Origin: Desulfobulbaceae bacterium
GTDB taxonomy: Bacteria; Desulfobacterota; Desulfobulbia; Desulfobulbales; SURF-16
Direction of reading: 5' to 3'
Assembly: GCA_023230525.1 (NCBI GenBank)
Contig: JALNXE010000121.1
Coordinates: forward strand, 1 to 11,820
DNA length: 11,820 bases
Made by a program: the position numbers and the translations under genes. Position 1 is the stretch's first letter; every line of letters begins with the position of its first letter. Below the pieces are notes generated by a model that searched no databases, had not been told where the DNA came from, and saw only the letters and a program-made list of their open reading frames with translations. This document shows positions 6,382 through 11,557 of this stretch, piece after piece.

Positions 6382-6629
6382 CCGTTGCGAAATAACCTCA
6401 GAACCACCTGATGTTGTGACGTAATTCCAATGAATTAATCCACAACCTCAGATGCTGGCCTGTTGCCGGTTTGAGCGCCTAAAGTACTTAAAGTGAAATG
6501 CCGCTTTGACCAGCCGGCTGAGGATATTATTTTGTTACCACTGCTTAGGCCGGAGGACCGCTTCCCCGGCTCCGTCGCGTGACGGACCTGAGCCGGCAGG
6601 GAGCCAGTGCAATACAAAGGAGGAACGTT
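6382..6629 (+). other. Intergenic leader with dispersed repeats and a GC-rich foldback
   Basis: Contains GCCGTTGCGAAATAAC (6382-6397), a copy of a dispersed repeat also at 6917 and in 10076-10115. It also has a copy of the CTAAAGTACTTAAAGTG repeat near 6477-6496. A GC-rich foldback follows: CCGGC (6566-6570) with GCCGG (6592-6596) enclosing TCCGTC (6571-6576) and GACGGA (6581-6586). CACTG (about 6539-6543) can pair with CAGTG (6605-6609) to close the whole unit just before the AAAGGAGG ribosome binding site. I do not match it to a known riboswitch. Confidence 0.4.
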
Positions 6630-6779
6630 ATGATCGGCAGGATTTTGATCATTGTCGTGATTCTGCTGCTGGTGGGTACGTTACCAGCCTGGCCTCACAG
6701 CCGAGGGTGGGGTTACTACCCGAGCGGCGGGTTGATCCTGCTGACCCTGATCATCCTGCTGCTGTTGGGCCCGATATAA
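6630..6779 (+). CDS. DUF3309-family mini membrane protein (copy 1)
   Basis: A 49-residue protein: hydrophobic helix (residues 2-20), the conserved centre LPAWPHSRGWGYYPSGG (about 18-34), and a second hydrophobic helix ending in PI. The two helices with a short aromatic/Gly loop are the signature of DUF3309, a family of very small inner-membrane proteins of unknown function. AAAGGAGG lies just upstream of ATG 6630. A second copy at 8794 shares the central motif and the upstream sequence AAGGAACGTTATGATC. Both copies follow a triple-BON gene, which suggests a functional pairing of BON protein and mini membrane protein. Too short to show catalytic residues. Confidence 0.85.
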   Translation: MIGRILIIVVILLLVGTLPAWPHSRGWGYYPSGGLILLTLIILLLLGPI

Positions 6780-6798
6780 GGGACTTGGGAATTGCAAA

Positions 6799-6890
6799 AG
6801 CACCGTTTATCGTCATGCCCGAATTATCGGGCATCCAGCAAAGATCCTGGATTCCCGCTCAACAGCATTGCGGGAATGACGGCGCTTTTT
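6799..6890. repeat. Dispersed double-hairpin repeat (GGAATGACGG type)
   Basis: Hairpin 1: ATGCCCGA and TCGGGCAT, an 8-bp stem with a 4-base loop, around 6815-6834. Hairpin 2: ATTCCCGC (6851-6858) and GCGGGAAT (6870-6877), followed by GACGGCGCTTTTTG. This is a common style of intergenic repeat in Desulfobacterota. Lying just after the DUF3309 gene and ending in a T-run, it may also terminate transcription. Confidence 0.65.
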
Positions 6891-6932
6891 GAGACTCGAC
6901 AACCGGTATACAAGGAGCCGTTACGAAATAAC

Positions 6933-7313
6933 ATGACCATTATCAGCACCATTGACCACGATCAGGGCTACATGGTGGCGATCGCCGCTGGTTCAATCGG
7001 GTGGGAGGAAGTCCGGACCCATCTGCTTGCCGAGCGCCTTGCCGGAGGCCTGAGCTACCGCGAGTTGATCGACGCTCGCACCGCGACGCCGACCTGGTCT
7101 TCCGCCCAGGCCCGCGAAATCGTGTCTATGCTCACCAACTTCGGCCGCAAATCCGTGCTCGGCCCCACGGCGGTGGTGGTCTCCAGTGAATTTGGCTTTG
7201 GGATGATACGCATGCTTGAGATCCTGCTCGAGGACGTGTGCATCGTCAAGCCGTTTCAGGACTATGCCGCTGCCGAGCAATGGCTCCGGGACCTGCGGGA
7301 AACCGCCACCTGA
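6933..7313 (+). CDS. SpoIIAA/STAS-like protein
   Basis: A 126-residue soluble protein without a signal peptide. The pattern of alternating strands and helices (YMVAIAAGSIGWEEVRTHLL, YRELIDARTATPTWSSAQAR, GPTAVVVSSEFGFGMIRML, VCIVKPFQDYAAAEQWLRDL) resembles the SpoIIAA-like/STAS superfamily, small cytoplasmic proteins of mostly unknown role. The family call comes from fold pattern, not a diagnostic motif. ATG 6933 is the first Met that fits the domain start, but the nearest AAGGAG (6912-6917) is 15 bases away, longer than usual. The start codon and spacer lie inside the dispersed GCCGTTACGAAATAAC repeat. The gene is more GC-rich than its neighbours and stands between two small-membrane-protein clusters. 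Confidence 0.6.
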   Translation: MTIISTIDHDQGYMVAIAAGSIGWEEVRTHLLAERLAGGLSYRELIDARTATPTWSSAQAREIVSMLTNFGRKSVLGPTAVVVSSEFGFGMIRMLEILLEDVCIVKPFQDYAAAEQWLRDLRETAT

Positions 7314-7370
7314 CAGGCAACAGAAAAGTATCTCTTCTCCTTCAATCCGTGGCTGGAAAGGAGAAATATT

Positions 7371-7403
7371 ATGGCGTTGATGCAATGAGTGATTGACGCT
7401 GGT
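7371..7403 (+). pseudogene. Remnant of a Thivi_2564-type membrane protein gene
   Basis: ATGGCGTTGATGCAATGAG matches the start of the intact gene at 11548 (ATGCCGTTGATGCAATTAA), including a GGAAAGGAG ribosome binding site just upstream. The sixth codon is TGA where the intact gene has TTA, and similarity fades after about 35 bases. Only the 5' end survives, directly upstream of csbD. It could still act as a five-codon leader peptide (MALMQ). Confidence 0.6.
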
Positions 7404-7430
7404 CAACCAAGAGCAGACAAGGAGAATGAC

Positions 7431-7610
7431 ATGAAATCAAGCACAAAAGACAAAACAGAAGGCAAGATGCATCAAGTGAAAGGCAAGATCAAAGAGATCG
7501 TCGGGAAAGCAGCCAAGAATCGTGATCTGGAAGCCGAGGGCAAAGTCGAAAATTTAGAGGGCAAAGTCCAGGAAAAAATCGGCCAGATTGAGGAAGTCGT
7601 GGAAAAATAG
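7431..7610 (+). CDS. csbD: CsbD family stress protein
   Basis: A 59-residue, highly charged, Lys/Glu-rich protein matching the CsbD family core: EGKMHQVKGKIKEIVGKAAK followed by DLEAEGKVENLEGKVQEKIG. CsbD proteins are abundant small stress proteins (sigma-B controlled in Bacillus, YjbJ in E. coli) with no established activity; they are predicted helical and soluble. AAGGAG lies nine bases before ATG. The frameshifted homologue at 3604-3857 shows the gene was duplicated. It follows a broken Thivi_2564-type remnant and is followed by a hairpin (7641-7671), so it may be a short transcript of its own. No sigma-54 element is visible immediately upstream. Confidence 0.9.
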   Translation: MKSSTKDKTEGKMHQVKGKIKEIVGKAAKNRDLEAEGKVENLEGKVQEKIGQIEEVVEK

Positions 7611-7640
7611 GATCGAGTCTCAGAGAAAATAGGGTTGTTG

Positions 7641-7671
7641 GGTCGTTTGTGATGAAGCATCATGAACGACC
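7641..7671 (+). terminator. Long hairpin after csbD
   Basis: GGTCGTT (7641-7647) pairs with AACGACC (7665-7671), and inside it TGATG (7650-7654) pairs with CATCA (7658-7662). There is no T-run on either side. It marks the boundary between csbD and the regulatory region of the next cluster. Confidence 0.55.
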
Positions 7672-7697
7672 TCAGGACCAATTTCCATCTTCCTTTT

Positions 7698-7731
7698 CCT
7701 CAACATTTTGAGGCGCCACCATATATGGAGG
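7698..7731 (+). promoter_or_regulatory. Tandem activator-type palindromes, promoter 2 (UAS)
   Basis: CCTCAACATTTTGAGG (7698-7713, a near-perfect palindrome) and CCACCATATATGGAGG (7716-7731), 18 bp apart. They are homologous to 3366-3400 and 10758-10792. The first starts 133 bp before the -24 GG at 7831. Confidence 0.7.
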
Positions 7732-7830
7732 CCAAGCAGATCCCGCCGGCCTTCTTCTTTTGTTCCCTCTTCTGAGTTAATCATCTGTTATTAAAGACTA
7801 ATTTTATCTCTGCGCATATTATCGTCTGCA

Positions 7831-7844
7831 GGCATGCTTCTTGC
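7831..7844 (+). promoter_or_regulatory. Sigma-54 -24/-12 promoter 2
   Basis: GGCATGCTTCTTGC: GG, ten bases, GC, with TTGCC at -12. The predicted start is near 7856, about 95 bases before the BON gene start codon. The upstream block TTGTTCCCT (7760-7768), GTTAATC and CTGTTATTAAAG (7785-7796) is shared with the other two promoters; it may bind a DNA-bending protein such as IHF, though the IHF consensus match is imperfect. Confidence 0.75.
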
Positions 7845-7858
7845 CATTACAATTTGTT

Positions 7859-7927
7859 ATGATCCTGGTCATCATGCAAATGAGGGTGTCTTCGGAGAAA
7901 CGCAAGGTGTTGTTTCAGGACACAATA
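7859..7927 (+). pseudogene. Fossil 5' end of an ABM-fold gene, in frame with BON gene 2
   Basis: Reading from ATG 7859 gives MILVIMQMRVSSEKRKVLFQ, matching the start of the intact ABM-fold protein at 10918 (MILLIMQMKVPAEKRLELSQ). The DNA similarity continues upstream through the sigma-54 promoter. The homology ends near 7927, where the leader and ribosome binding site of the BON gene begin. The remnant has no stop codon and is in frame with the BON gene, so an N-terminally extended product is formally possible. Confidence 0.75.
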
Positions 7928-7951
7928 AAAATAAGAAAGGAGAAAGTACTA

Positions 7952-8770
7952 ATGAAACCAATGTATCGTGTAGCTTTGCTGGTAGTTGCCTTTGCTTTGC
8001 TGGTGGCCGGCGGCCCTGTATTCGGGGCCGCGACCGGGACGGATGAGAGTATCGAATCAGCGGCCAAGAAGTCCTATGTCTTTACGACATACCTCAAGGA
8101 CGATGCCGTTAAAATCGAATCCCTGGATGGTGTCGTCACCTTGACCGGGACAGTCGCCGAAGAGAGCCACAAATCTCTGGCCCAGGATACCGTGGCAAAC
8201 CTGCCCGGGGTCAAAAGCGTGGAAAACAAGCTGGAACTCAAAGGTGAACCCGCTGCCGAGGATTCGGATGCGTGGGTAAGCATGAAAGTTAAGGCAGCGC
8301 TTTTGTTCCATCGGCACGTGAGCGCCAGGACTCAGGTTAACACCAAAGCGGGCATCGTAACCCTGCAAGGCGAAGCAGATAGCCAGGCACAGAAGGATCT
8401 GACGTCTGAATACGTCAAGGATATCATAGGGGTTAAAGGCGTAAAAAATGAGATGACCCTGCCAAAGACAGCCGGTAAGCCGGACGAAAAAACCATGGGT
8501 CAAAAAATGGAGGCCGTGGGCGAATCAATTGATGACGCCTCCGTCACCGCCCTGGTCAAGATGACGTTAATGTATCACCGCTCTACCAGCGCCCTTGACA
8601 CCAGGGTCGAGACGAAAAATGGCATGGTAACCCTGGAGGGCAAGGCGAAAAACGCGGCTGAAAAGGATCTGGTCACCAAATACGTGCAGGATGTTCACGG
8701 CGTGAAAAATGTGACCAACAACATAACAATCGAGAAGTCCAAGGCGGAGAAAAAGGTGGAGGGCTGTTAA
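7952..8770 (+). CDS. Periplasmic triple-BON domain protein (paralogue 2)
   Basis: A 272-residue exported protein with a signal peptide (about residues 1-25, MKPMYRVALLVVAFALLVAG) and three BON domains at about 31-97, 105-172 and 193-263. It is highly similar to the product of 5578-6381; the third-domain DNA is nearly identical, with a 48-base identical run (8648-8695). It ends with a charged tail, KKVEGC, absent from paralogue 1. ATG 7952 is chosen over the in-frame ATG at 7859 because AAAGGAG lies about ten bases upstream and the signal peptide begins there; starting at 7859 would bury the signal behind 31 residues from the ABM fossil. Expression is likely from sigma-54 promoter 2, giving an OsmY-like envelope-stress role under an activator's control. 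Confidence 0.9.
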   Translation: MKPMYRVALLVVAFALLVAGGPVFGAATGTDESIESAAKKSYVFTTYLKDDAVKIESLDGVVTLTGTVAEESHKSLAQDTVANLPGVKSVENKLELKGEPAAEDSDAWVSMKVKAALLFHRHVSARTQVNTKAGIVTLQGEADSQAQKDLTSEYVKDIIGVKGVKNEMTLPKTAGKPDEKTMGQKMEAVGESIDDASVTALVKMTLMYHRSTSALDTRVETKNGMVTLEGKAKNAAEKDLVTKYVQDVHGVKNVTNNITIEKSKAEKKVEGC

Positions 8771-8793
8771 CAGCCTCCAAAGGAAGGAACGTT

Positions 8794-8949
8794 ATGATCT
8801 CAACAATTTTGCTTATCCTCTTAATACTGATGCTGTTGGGTGCATTACCCACCTGGCCTCACAGCCGCGGGTGGGGTTACTACCCGAGCGGCGGGCTGGG
8901 CCTGATAGTGCTGATCCTGATCATCCTGCTGCTCATGGGCCGGATATAA
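8794..8949 (+). CDS. DUF3309-family mini membrane protein (copy 2)
   Basis: A 51-residue protein with two hydrophobic helices (residues 2-19 and about 35-49) around LPTWPHSRGWGYYPSGG, the same central motif as copy 1 at 6630. The start lies only 23 bases after the BON gene stop, and AAGGAAGG precedes ATG 8794, so it is almost certainly co-transcribed with that gene. Function is unknown; the family consists of tiny inner-membrane proteins. Other short frames do not compete here. Confidence 0.87.
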   Translation: MISTILLILLILMLLGALPTWPHSRGWGYYPSGGLGLIVLILIILLLMGRI

Positions 8950-9033
8950 GAAGGCAACGTACGCTCCCTGAAATCACAGTAAGGGGGTTGGGAAGATAAA
9001 AATCAAAAAAAGTGACACACAAGGAGAATTATT

Positions 9034-9348
9034 ATGAAACTATTCAATCGGTTCGCTAACCTTTTTCTCGCCATTCTGCTGGTTTCTTCTCTGCTGGGCT
9101 GCGCATCAACGGCAAAGCATGAGGGAACCGGAGAGTATGTTGACGACTCGGTCATTACCAGCAAGGTAAAGGCGGAAATTTTCCAGGATGATTCACTGAA
9201 GTCGAGCGAAATCAACGTCGAAACGTTCAAGGGAGTGGTCCAGTTGAGCGGCTTCGTCAATTCCCAGGCCGATATCAACAGAGCGGTCGAAGTTGCAGGT
9301 AGCGTCAAGGGTGTGACCTCGGTCAAAAATTCCATGCGCGTTAAGTAA
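9034..9348 (+). CDS. Single-BON domain lipoprotein (OsmY-like)
   Basis: A 104-residue protein with a lipoprotein signal: hydrophobic stretch and lipobox LLGC, lipid-attached Cys23. Ala at +2 predicts outer-membrane sorting. One BON domain spans about residues 36-104: YVDDSVITSKVKAEIFQDDS, GVVQLSGFVNSQADINRA and VKGVTSVKNSMRVK. This is the typical layout of small BON lipoproteins related to OsmY. AAGGAGAA lies seven bases before ATG. It follows the second DUF3309 gene by 84 bases and may be the last gene of the sigma-54 promoter 2 transcript; a strong hairpin at 9390-9414 follows it. Confidence 0.92.
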   Translation: MKLFNRFANLFLAILLVSSLLGCASTAKHEGTGEYVDDSVITSKVKAEIFQDDSLKSSEINVETFKGVVQLSGFVNSQADINRAVEVAGSVKGVTSVKNSMRVK

Positions 9349-9389
9349 GGGAATGTGTTCCCTGGGCTCGTCGTCAAGCCACTCTTGCT

Positions 9390-9414
9390 CTCCCCGGACG
9401 TCTGATCCGGGGAG
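9390..9414 (+). terminator. Strong hairpin after the BON lipoprotein gene
   Basis: CTCCCCGGA (9390-9398) and TCCGGGGAG (9406-9414) form a perfect 9-bp stem with a 7-base loop. No T-run follows, so Rho-independent activity is uncertain. Confidence 0.6.
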
Positions 9415-9495
9415 CAGCGGCAGTGAGAGGACCTCCCGCCTGTTCAGAGATTCAAGCCAGTGGGTTTGTTGGCAACTTTTTATGTGGAGATGATT

Positions 9496-10038
9496 ATGCG
9501 GAAGATTAGCATGCGGAAGAGCAGCATCCTGGTTCTCGCCCTCGCCGGGATACTGGCCACCACCGGCACTGCCCTGGCGGAAAAGCCATCCTGGGCCGGC
9601 AACGGCAATAAAGGCGGCAAACACGAACAGAGTGAAAGGCAGGACAGACATGAGGATTCCAACCGGCAGCATGACGACCGGCGCTCTGACGACAGGGGCA
9701 GGGATGGGGACGGCGGGAGGAGGAACACCTATTTCGGGGACCAGCACCGGAACGTGATCCGCGGCTACTATACGGAGCAGTATCGTTCCGGCCACTGCCC
9801 GCCGGGCCTGGTCAGGAGCAACAACGGCTGCGTGCCCCGCGGGCATGCCAGAAAATGGCAGGTTGGCCGACGGCTGCCCCGGGAGGTTATCTTCTATGAT
9901 CTGCCGCCCCAGGTCATTGTAGAGCTTGGGCCGCCGCCTGCGCATCACCGTTTCGTGCGCGTGGCAAGCGATATCCTGTTGATTGCGGTAGGGACCGGGA
10001 TGGTAGTGGATGCAGTTCAGGATTTGAGCCAATATTAG
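9496..10038 (+). CDS. CigR/RcnB-like exported protein
   Basis: A 180-residue protein with a signal peptide cleaved near ALA/EK (residue 28). Residues about 35-78 are a very hydrophilic, disordered-looking stretch of His, Arg, Asp and Gly. Residues about 80-155 hold the RcnB/CigR-type core: YYTEQYRSGHCPPGLVRSNN, GCVPRGHARKW, VGRRLPREV and LGPPPAHHRFVRV. Cys101 and Cys112 may form a disulfide. The end (about 155-172) is a hydrophobic helix, ILLIAVGTGMVVDAV, which could be membrane-inserted. RcnB is a periplasmic nickel/cobalt homeostasis protein and CigR a Salmonella anti-virulence protein; the role here is unknown. ATG 9496 is preferred over the GTG at 9460 and ATG at 9490 because GGAG at 9486-9489 is six bases away. 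Confidence 0.8.
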   Translation: MRKISMRKSSILVLALAGILATTGTALAEKPSWAGNGNKGGKHEQSERQDRHEDSNRQHDDRRSDDRGRDGDGGRRNTYFGDQHRNVIRGYYTEQYRSGHCPPGLVRSNNGCVPRGHARKWQVGRRLPREVIFYDLPPQVIVELGPPPAHHRFVRVASDILLIAVGTGMVVDAVQDLSQY

Positions 10039-10047
10039 GATTTCTTT

Positions 10048-10122
10048 TCAGTACCCCCTTGAGGGGTATAAAGAGCCGTAACGAAATTGAAAAATGGCCA
10101 TGTTATTTCATAACGGCCCCTG
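10048..10122. repeat. Dispersed inverted repeat with AGTACCCCC... lead
   Basis: CAGTACCCCC (about 10050-10059) followed by a CCCCTTGAGGGG palindrome and GTATAAAGAGCC leads into an imperfect inverted repeat, GCCGTAACGAAAT (10076-10088) and ATTTCATAACGGC (about 10105-10117). The right arm read in reverse matches 6916-6941 (GCCGTTACGAAATAACATG). The window's last ten bases, CAGTACCCCC, start another copy. It ends just before the ribosome binding site at 10127. Confidence 0.65.
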
Positions 10123-10139
10123 AACAAAAGGAGGATTAT

Positions 10140-10286
10140 ATGTTGTGGACGATCGCAGTTATACTGATAATTCTGTGGGCGCTGGGACTGGTCAGCAGTT
10201 ACACCATGGGAGGCTTTATTCATATCCTGCTGGTAGTTGCCATTATTGTTGTGCTGCTTAACGTCATCCAGGGGCGGCGTGGCTAG
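10140..10286 (+). CDS. lmo0937-family mini membrane protein
   Basis: A 48-residue protein, MLWTIAVILIILWALGLVSS then YTMGGFIHILLVVAIIVVLL and NVIQGRRG. Two hydrophobic helices, a Gly-rich turn (YTMGG) and a positive C-terminus match the lmo0937/DUF5670 family of tiny membrane proteins found widely in bacteria with no known function. AAAGGAGG at 10127-10134 is a strong ribosome binding site. The gene has its own repeat-containing leader and is followed by 211 bases without a gene, so it may be a single-gene unit. Confidence 0.87.
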   Translation: MLWTIAVILIILWALGLVSSYTMGGFIHILLVVAIIVVLLNVIQGRRG

Positions 10287-10370
10287 CTTGTAGCCTGCGG
10301 GAAAGAGGGATTGAGTCTTGAGCCCTTATTTTAGAGAACCTGATCCTGGCAGATTTTACGTTGATACTCT

Positions 10371-10472
10371 GCCTAAAGTACTTGAAATGCCTAAAGTGCT
10401 TGAAGTTGCGGTACTTTCTGATCAAATGAAACATTCATATGAGGCACTTTAAGTACTTTAAATACTTTAACT
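10371..10472. repeat. CTAAAGTACTT-type repeat cluster forming an inverted repeat
   Basis: The left part (10371-10407) holds GCCTAAAGTACTTGAAATG and CCTAAAGTGCTTGAAGT. The right part (10442-10472) holds the reverse version, GGCACTTTAAGTACTTTAA then ATACTTTAAC. The arms can fold on each other. A single copy, CCTAAAGTACTTAAAGTG, lies at 6478-6495. It sits directly upstream of the ribosome binding site of the next gene and could be a repeat element or a transcription-factor site array. Confidence 0.6.
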
Positions 10473-10497
10473 CAAACTGATAACAGAAAGGAATGAA

Positions 10498-10719
10498 ATG
10501 AAAACATACACGGTGCTGGCCGTCATTCTCATCGCTTTAGGGATCGTGGCCTTTGCCTATCAGGGCATTAGCTACACGACAAGAGAGAAAGTCGTTGATC
10601 TCGGTCCCATCCAGATGACGGCTGAGAAGACACGAACACTTCCGTTGCCGCCGGTGGTGGGTGGAATTTGCCTTGTGGGCGGCATTGTGCTGCTGGTCTT
10701 GGGAAGAAAAAATGGCTGA
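10498..10719 (+). CDS. DUF3185-type membrane protein
   Basis: A 73-residue protein with two membrane helices: residues about 4-22 (TVLAVILIALGIVAFAYQG) and about 50-68 (PPVVGGICLVGGIVLLVLG). Between them lies a short non-membrane loop (ISYTTREKVVDLGPIQMTAE) that contains the DLGP segment characteristic of the DUF3185 family as I recall it. Function is unknown. AAAGG lies about seven bases before ATG 10498. It is preceded by the CTAAAGTACTT inverted repeat and followed by the third activator-site pair at 10758. Confidence 0.75.
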   Translation: MKTYTVLAVILIALGIVAFAYQGISYTTREKVVDLGPIQMTAEKTRTLPLPPVVGGICLVGGIVLLVLGRKNG

Positions 10720-10757
10720 TAAGGGTGGAATGTTTCAACCACTTCCCTCAACCCCTG

Positions 10758-10792
10758 CCTCCACATATTGAGGGATTCACCACATATGGAGG
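10758..10792 (+). promoter_or_regulatory. Tandem activator-type palindromes, promoter 3 (UAS)
   Basis: CCTCCACATATTGAGG (10758-10773) and TCACCACATATGGAGG (10777-10792), 19 bp apart. They match the pairs upstream of promoters 1 and 2. The first starts 132 bp before the -24 GG at 10890. Confidence 0.7.
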
Positions 10793-10889
10793 CCAAACAG
10801 TTTCCGCTAATCGCATCGTTTGTTCCCTGCCTCGGCTAACCAATTGTTATGAAAGTCTAAATAGCAATTGTTGCATCCTTTCATCTGTC

Positions 10890-10903
10890 GGCATGTGTTT
10901 TGC
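10890..10903 (+). promoter_or_regulatory. Sigma-54 -24/-12 promoter 3
   Basis: GGCATGTGTTTTGC: GG, ten bases, GC. The predicted start is near 10915, only about three bases before ATG 10918 of the ABM gene. The upstream block TTGTTCCCTG (10820-10829), GCTAACC and TTGTTATGAAAG (10844-10855) is shared with promoters 1 and 2. Confidence 0.75.
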
Positions 10904-10917
10904 CAATACGTCTTGCT

Positions 10918-11280
10918 ATGATCCTTCTCATTATGCAAATGAAGGTACCGGCTGAGAAACGCCTGGAGCTTTCTCAGGCGATTACCGGGCTGCTCGGTCC
11001 CATCAGGACTGCAGAGGGATGCCTGCGGTGCGATTTTTTTCACAGCATGGAGGATGAACAGCTCCTCTGTCTGCTTGAAGAATGGGATAGCCGAAAGAAC
11101 CTTGAAAAGCATATGGAAACGAAGTTTTTCCAGGTGCTGCGCGGGGCGATGCACCTTCTTGAAAAGCCCTGCGAAATAATTTCTTACCAAAGTCTTCATC
11201 GGACGGGAATAGGGGAAATCGAAATCTGCCATCCGGTTATGAACACACGTAAAGAACCTTGTAATCACGAGGAGAGATGA
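10918..11280 (+). CDS. ABM-fold (antibiotic biosynthesis monooxygenase-like) protein
   Basis: A 120-residue protein; residues about 1-92 look like the dimeric ferredoxin-like ABM fold. MILLIMQMKVPAEKRLELSQ forms the first strand and helix, GCLRCDFFHSMEDEQLLCLL the middle strands, EEWDSRKNLEKHMETKFFQV the conserved W-D-S-R-x-L-x-x-H segment (His65), and PCEIISY the last strand. The extra C-terminus (93-120) is unlike the family and has more Cys and charge. ABM proteins include small oxygenases and quinone- or haem-acting enzymes; the substrate here is unknown. The in-frame ATG at 10900 lies in the -24 element of promoter 3 and is ruled out if that promoter is used. ATG 10918 fits the fold but has almost no leader and no ribosome binding site; 10939 is an alternative. 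The next gene starts one base after the stop, so they form an operon. Confidence 0.82.
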   Translation: MILLIMQMKVPAEKRLELSQAITGLLGPIRTAEGCLRCDFFHSMEDEQLLCLLEEWDSRKNLEKHMETKFFQVLRGAMHLLEKPCEIISYQSLHRTGIGEIEICHPVMNTRKEPCNHEER

Positions 11281-11281
11281 A

Positions 11282-11557
11282 ATGAAACCAGATAAATTTT
11301 TGATGTTTATGCCTTTGCTGCCGGCCTTTGTTGTTTTTGTCTGGGGGGTTGAGCAGAGCCACGCGCAAAAACTCTCGGCCCCGGGGCAATTTGAAATTAT
11401 AAAAACGGTAAATCAGGCCGATAGGCAGGCGTCAGCAAAGCAGGCCCGGACTATCCGTGCCCCAGCGCTTGACTCAGGGGGGGCGCTTGCCGTGGCGCCA
11501 TCGCTCGGCCAGACGCCGCCAACTACGCCAAAGGAAAGGAGCAAACCATGCCGTTGA
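11282..11557 (+). CDS. Small exported protein of unknown function
   Basis: A 91-residue protein with a signal peptide (residues about 1-29, MKPDKFLMFMPLLPAFVVFV ... SHAQ). The mature part is about 62 residues, low in hydrophobic content: QKLSAPGQFEIIKTVNQADR, then Ala/Pro-rich sequence ending TTPKERSKPCR. No family is recognised. GAGGAGAG lies just upstream of ATG 11282, overlapping the end of the ABM gene. Its own end overlaps the start of the next gene (ATG 11548, stop 11555-11557), which argues for translational coupling of the three genes. The last codons double as the next gene's ribosome binding site (AAAGGAG). Confidence 0.7.
   Translation: MKPDKFLMFMPLLPAFVVFVWGVEQSHAQKLSAPGQFEIIKTVNQADRQASAKQARTIRAPALDSGGALAVAPSLGQTPPTTPKERSKPCR

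Noticed and set aside
6511..6614. Cobalamin, cyclic-di-GMP or guanidine riboswitch
   Set aside because: The GC-rich foldback lacks the conserved core bases of these classes as far as I can read them; kept only as an unassigned structured leader.
6792..6932. N-terminal extension of the SpoIIAA-like frame from 6792
   Set aside because: The extension is translated from the double-hairpin dispersed repeat; the protein domain starts after ATG 6933.
7841..7951. Upstream starts for BON gene 2 at 7841 or 7859
   Set aside because: 7841 lies inside the sigma-54 -12 element. 7859 would put 31 ABM-derived residues before a normal signal peptide. The ribosome binding site supports 7952.
9193..10032. Minus-strand open frame of 279 codons opposite the CigR-like and BON lipoprotein genes
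   Set aside because: It spans two well-supported + strand genes and a hairpin, with low-complexity sequence and no family signal.
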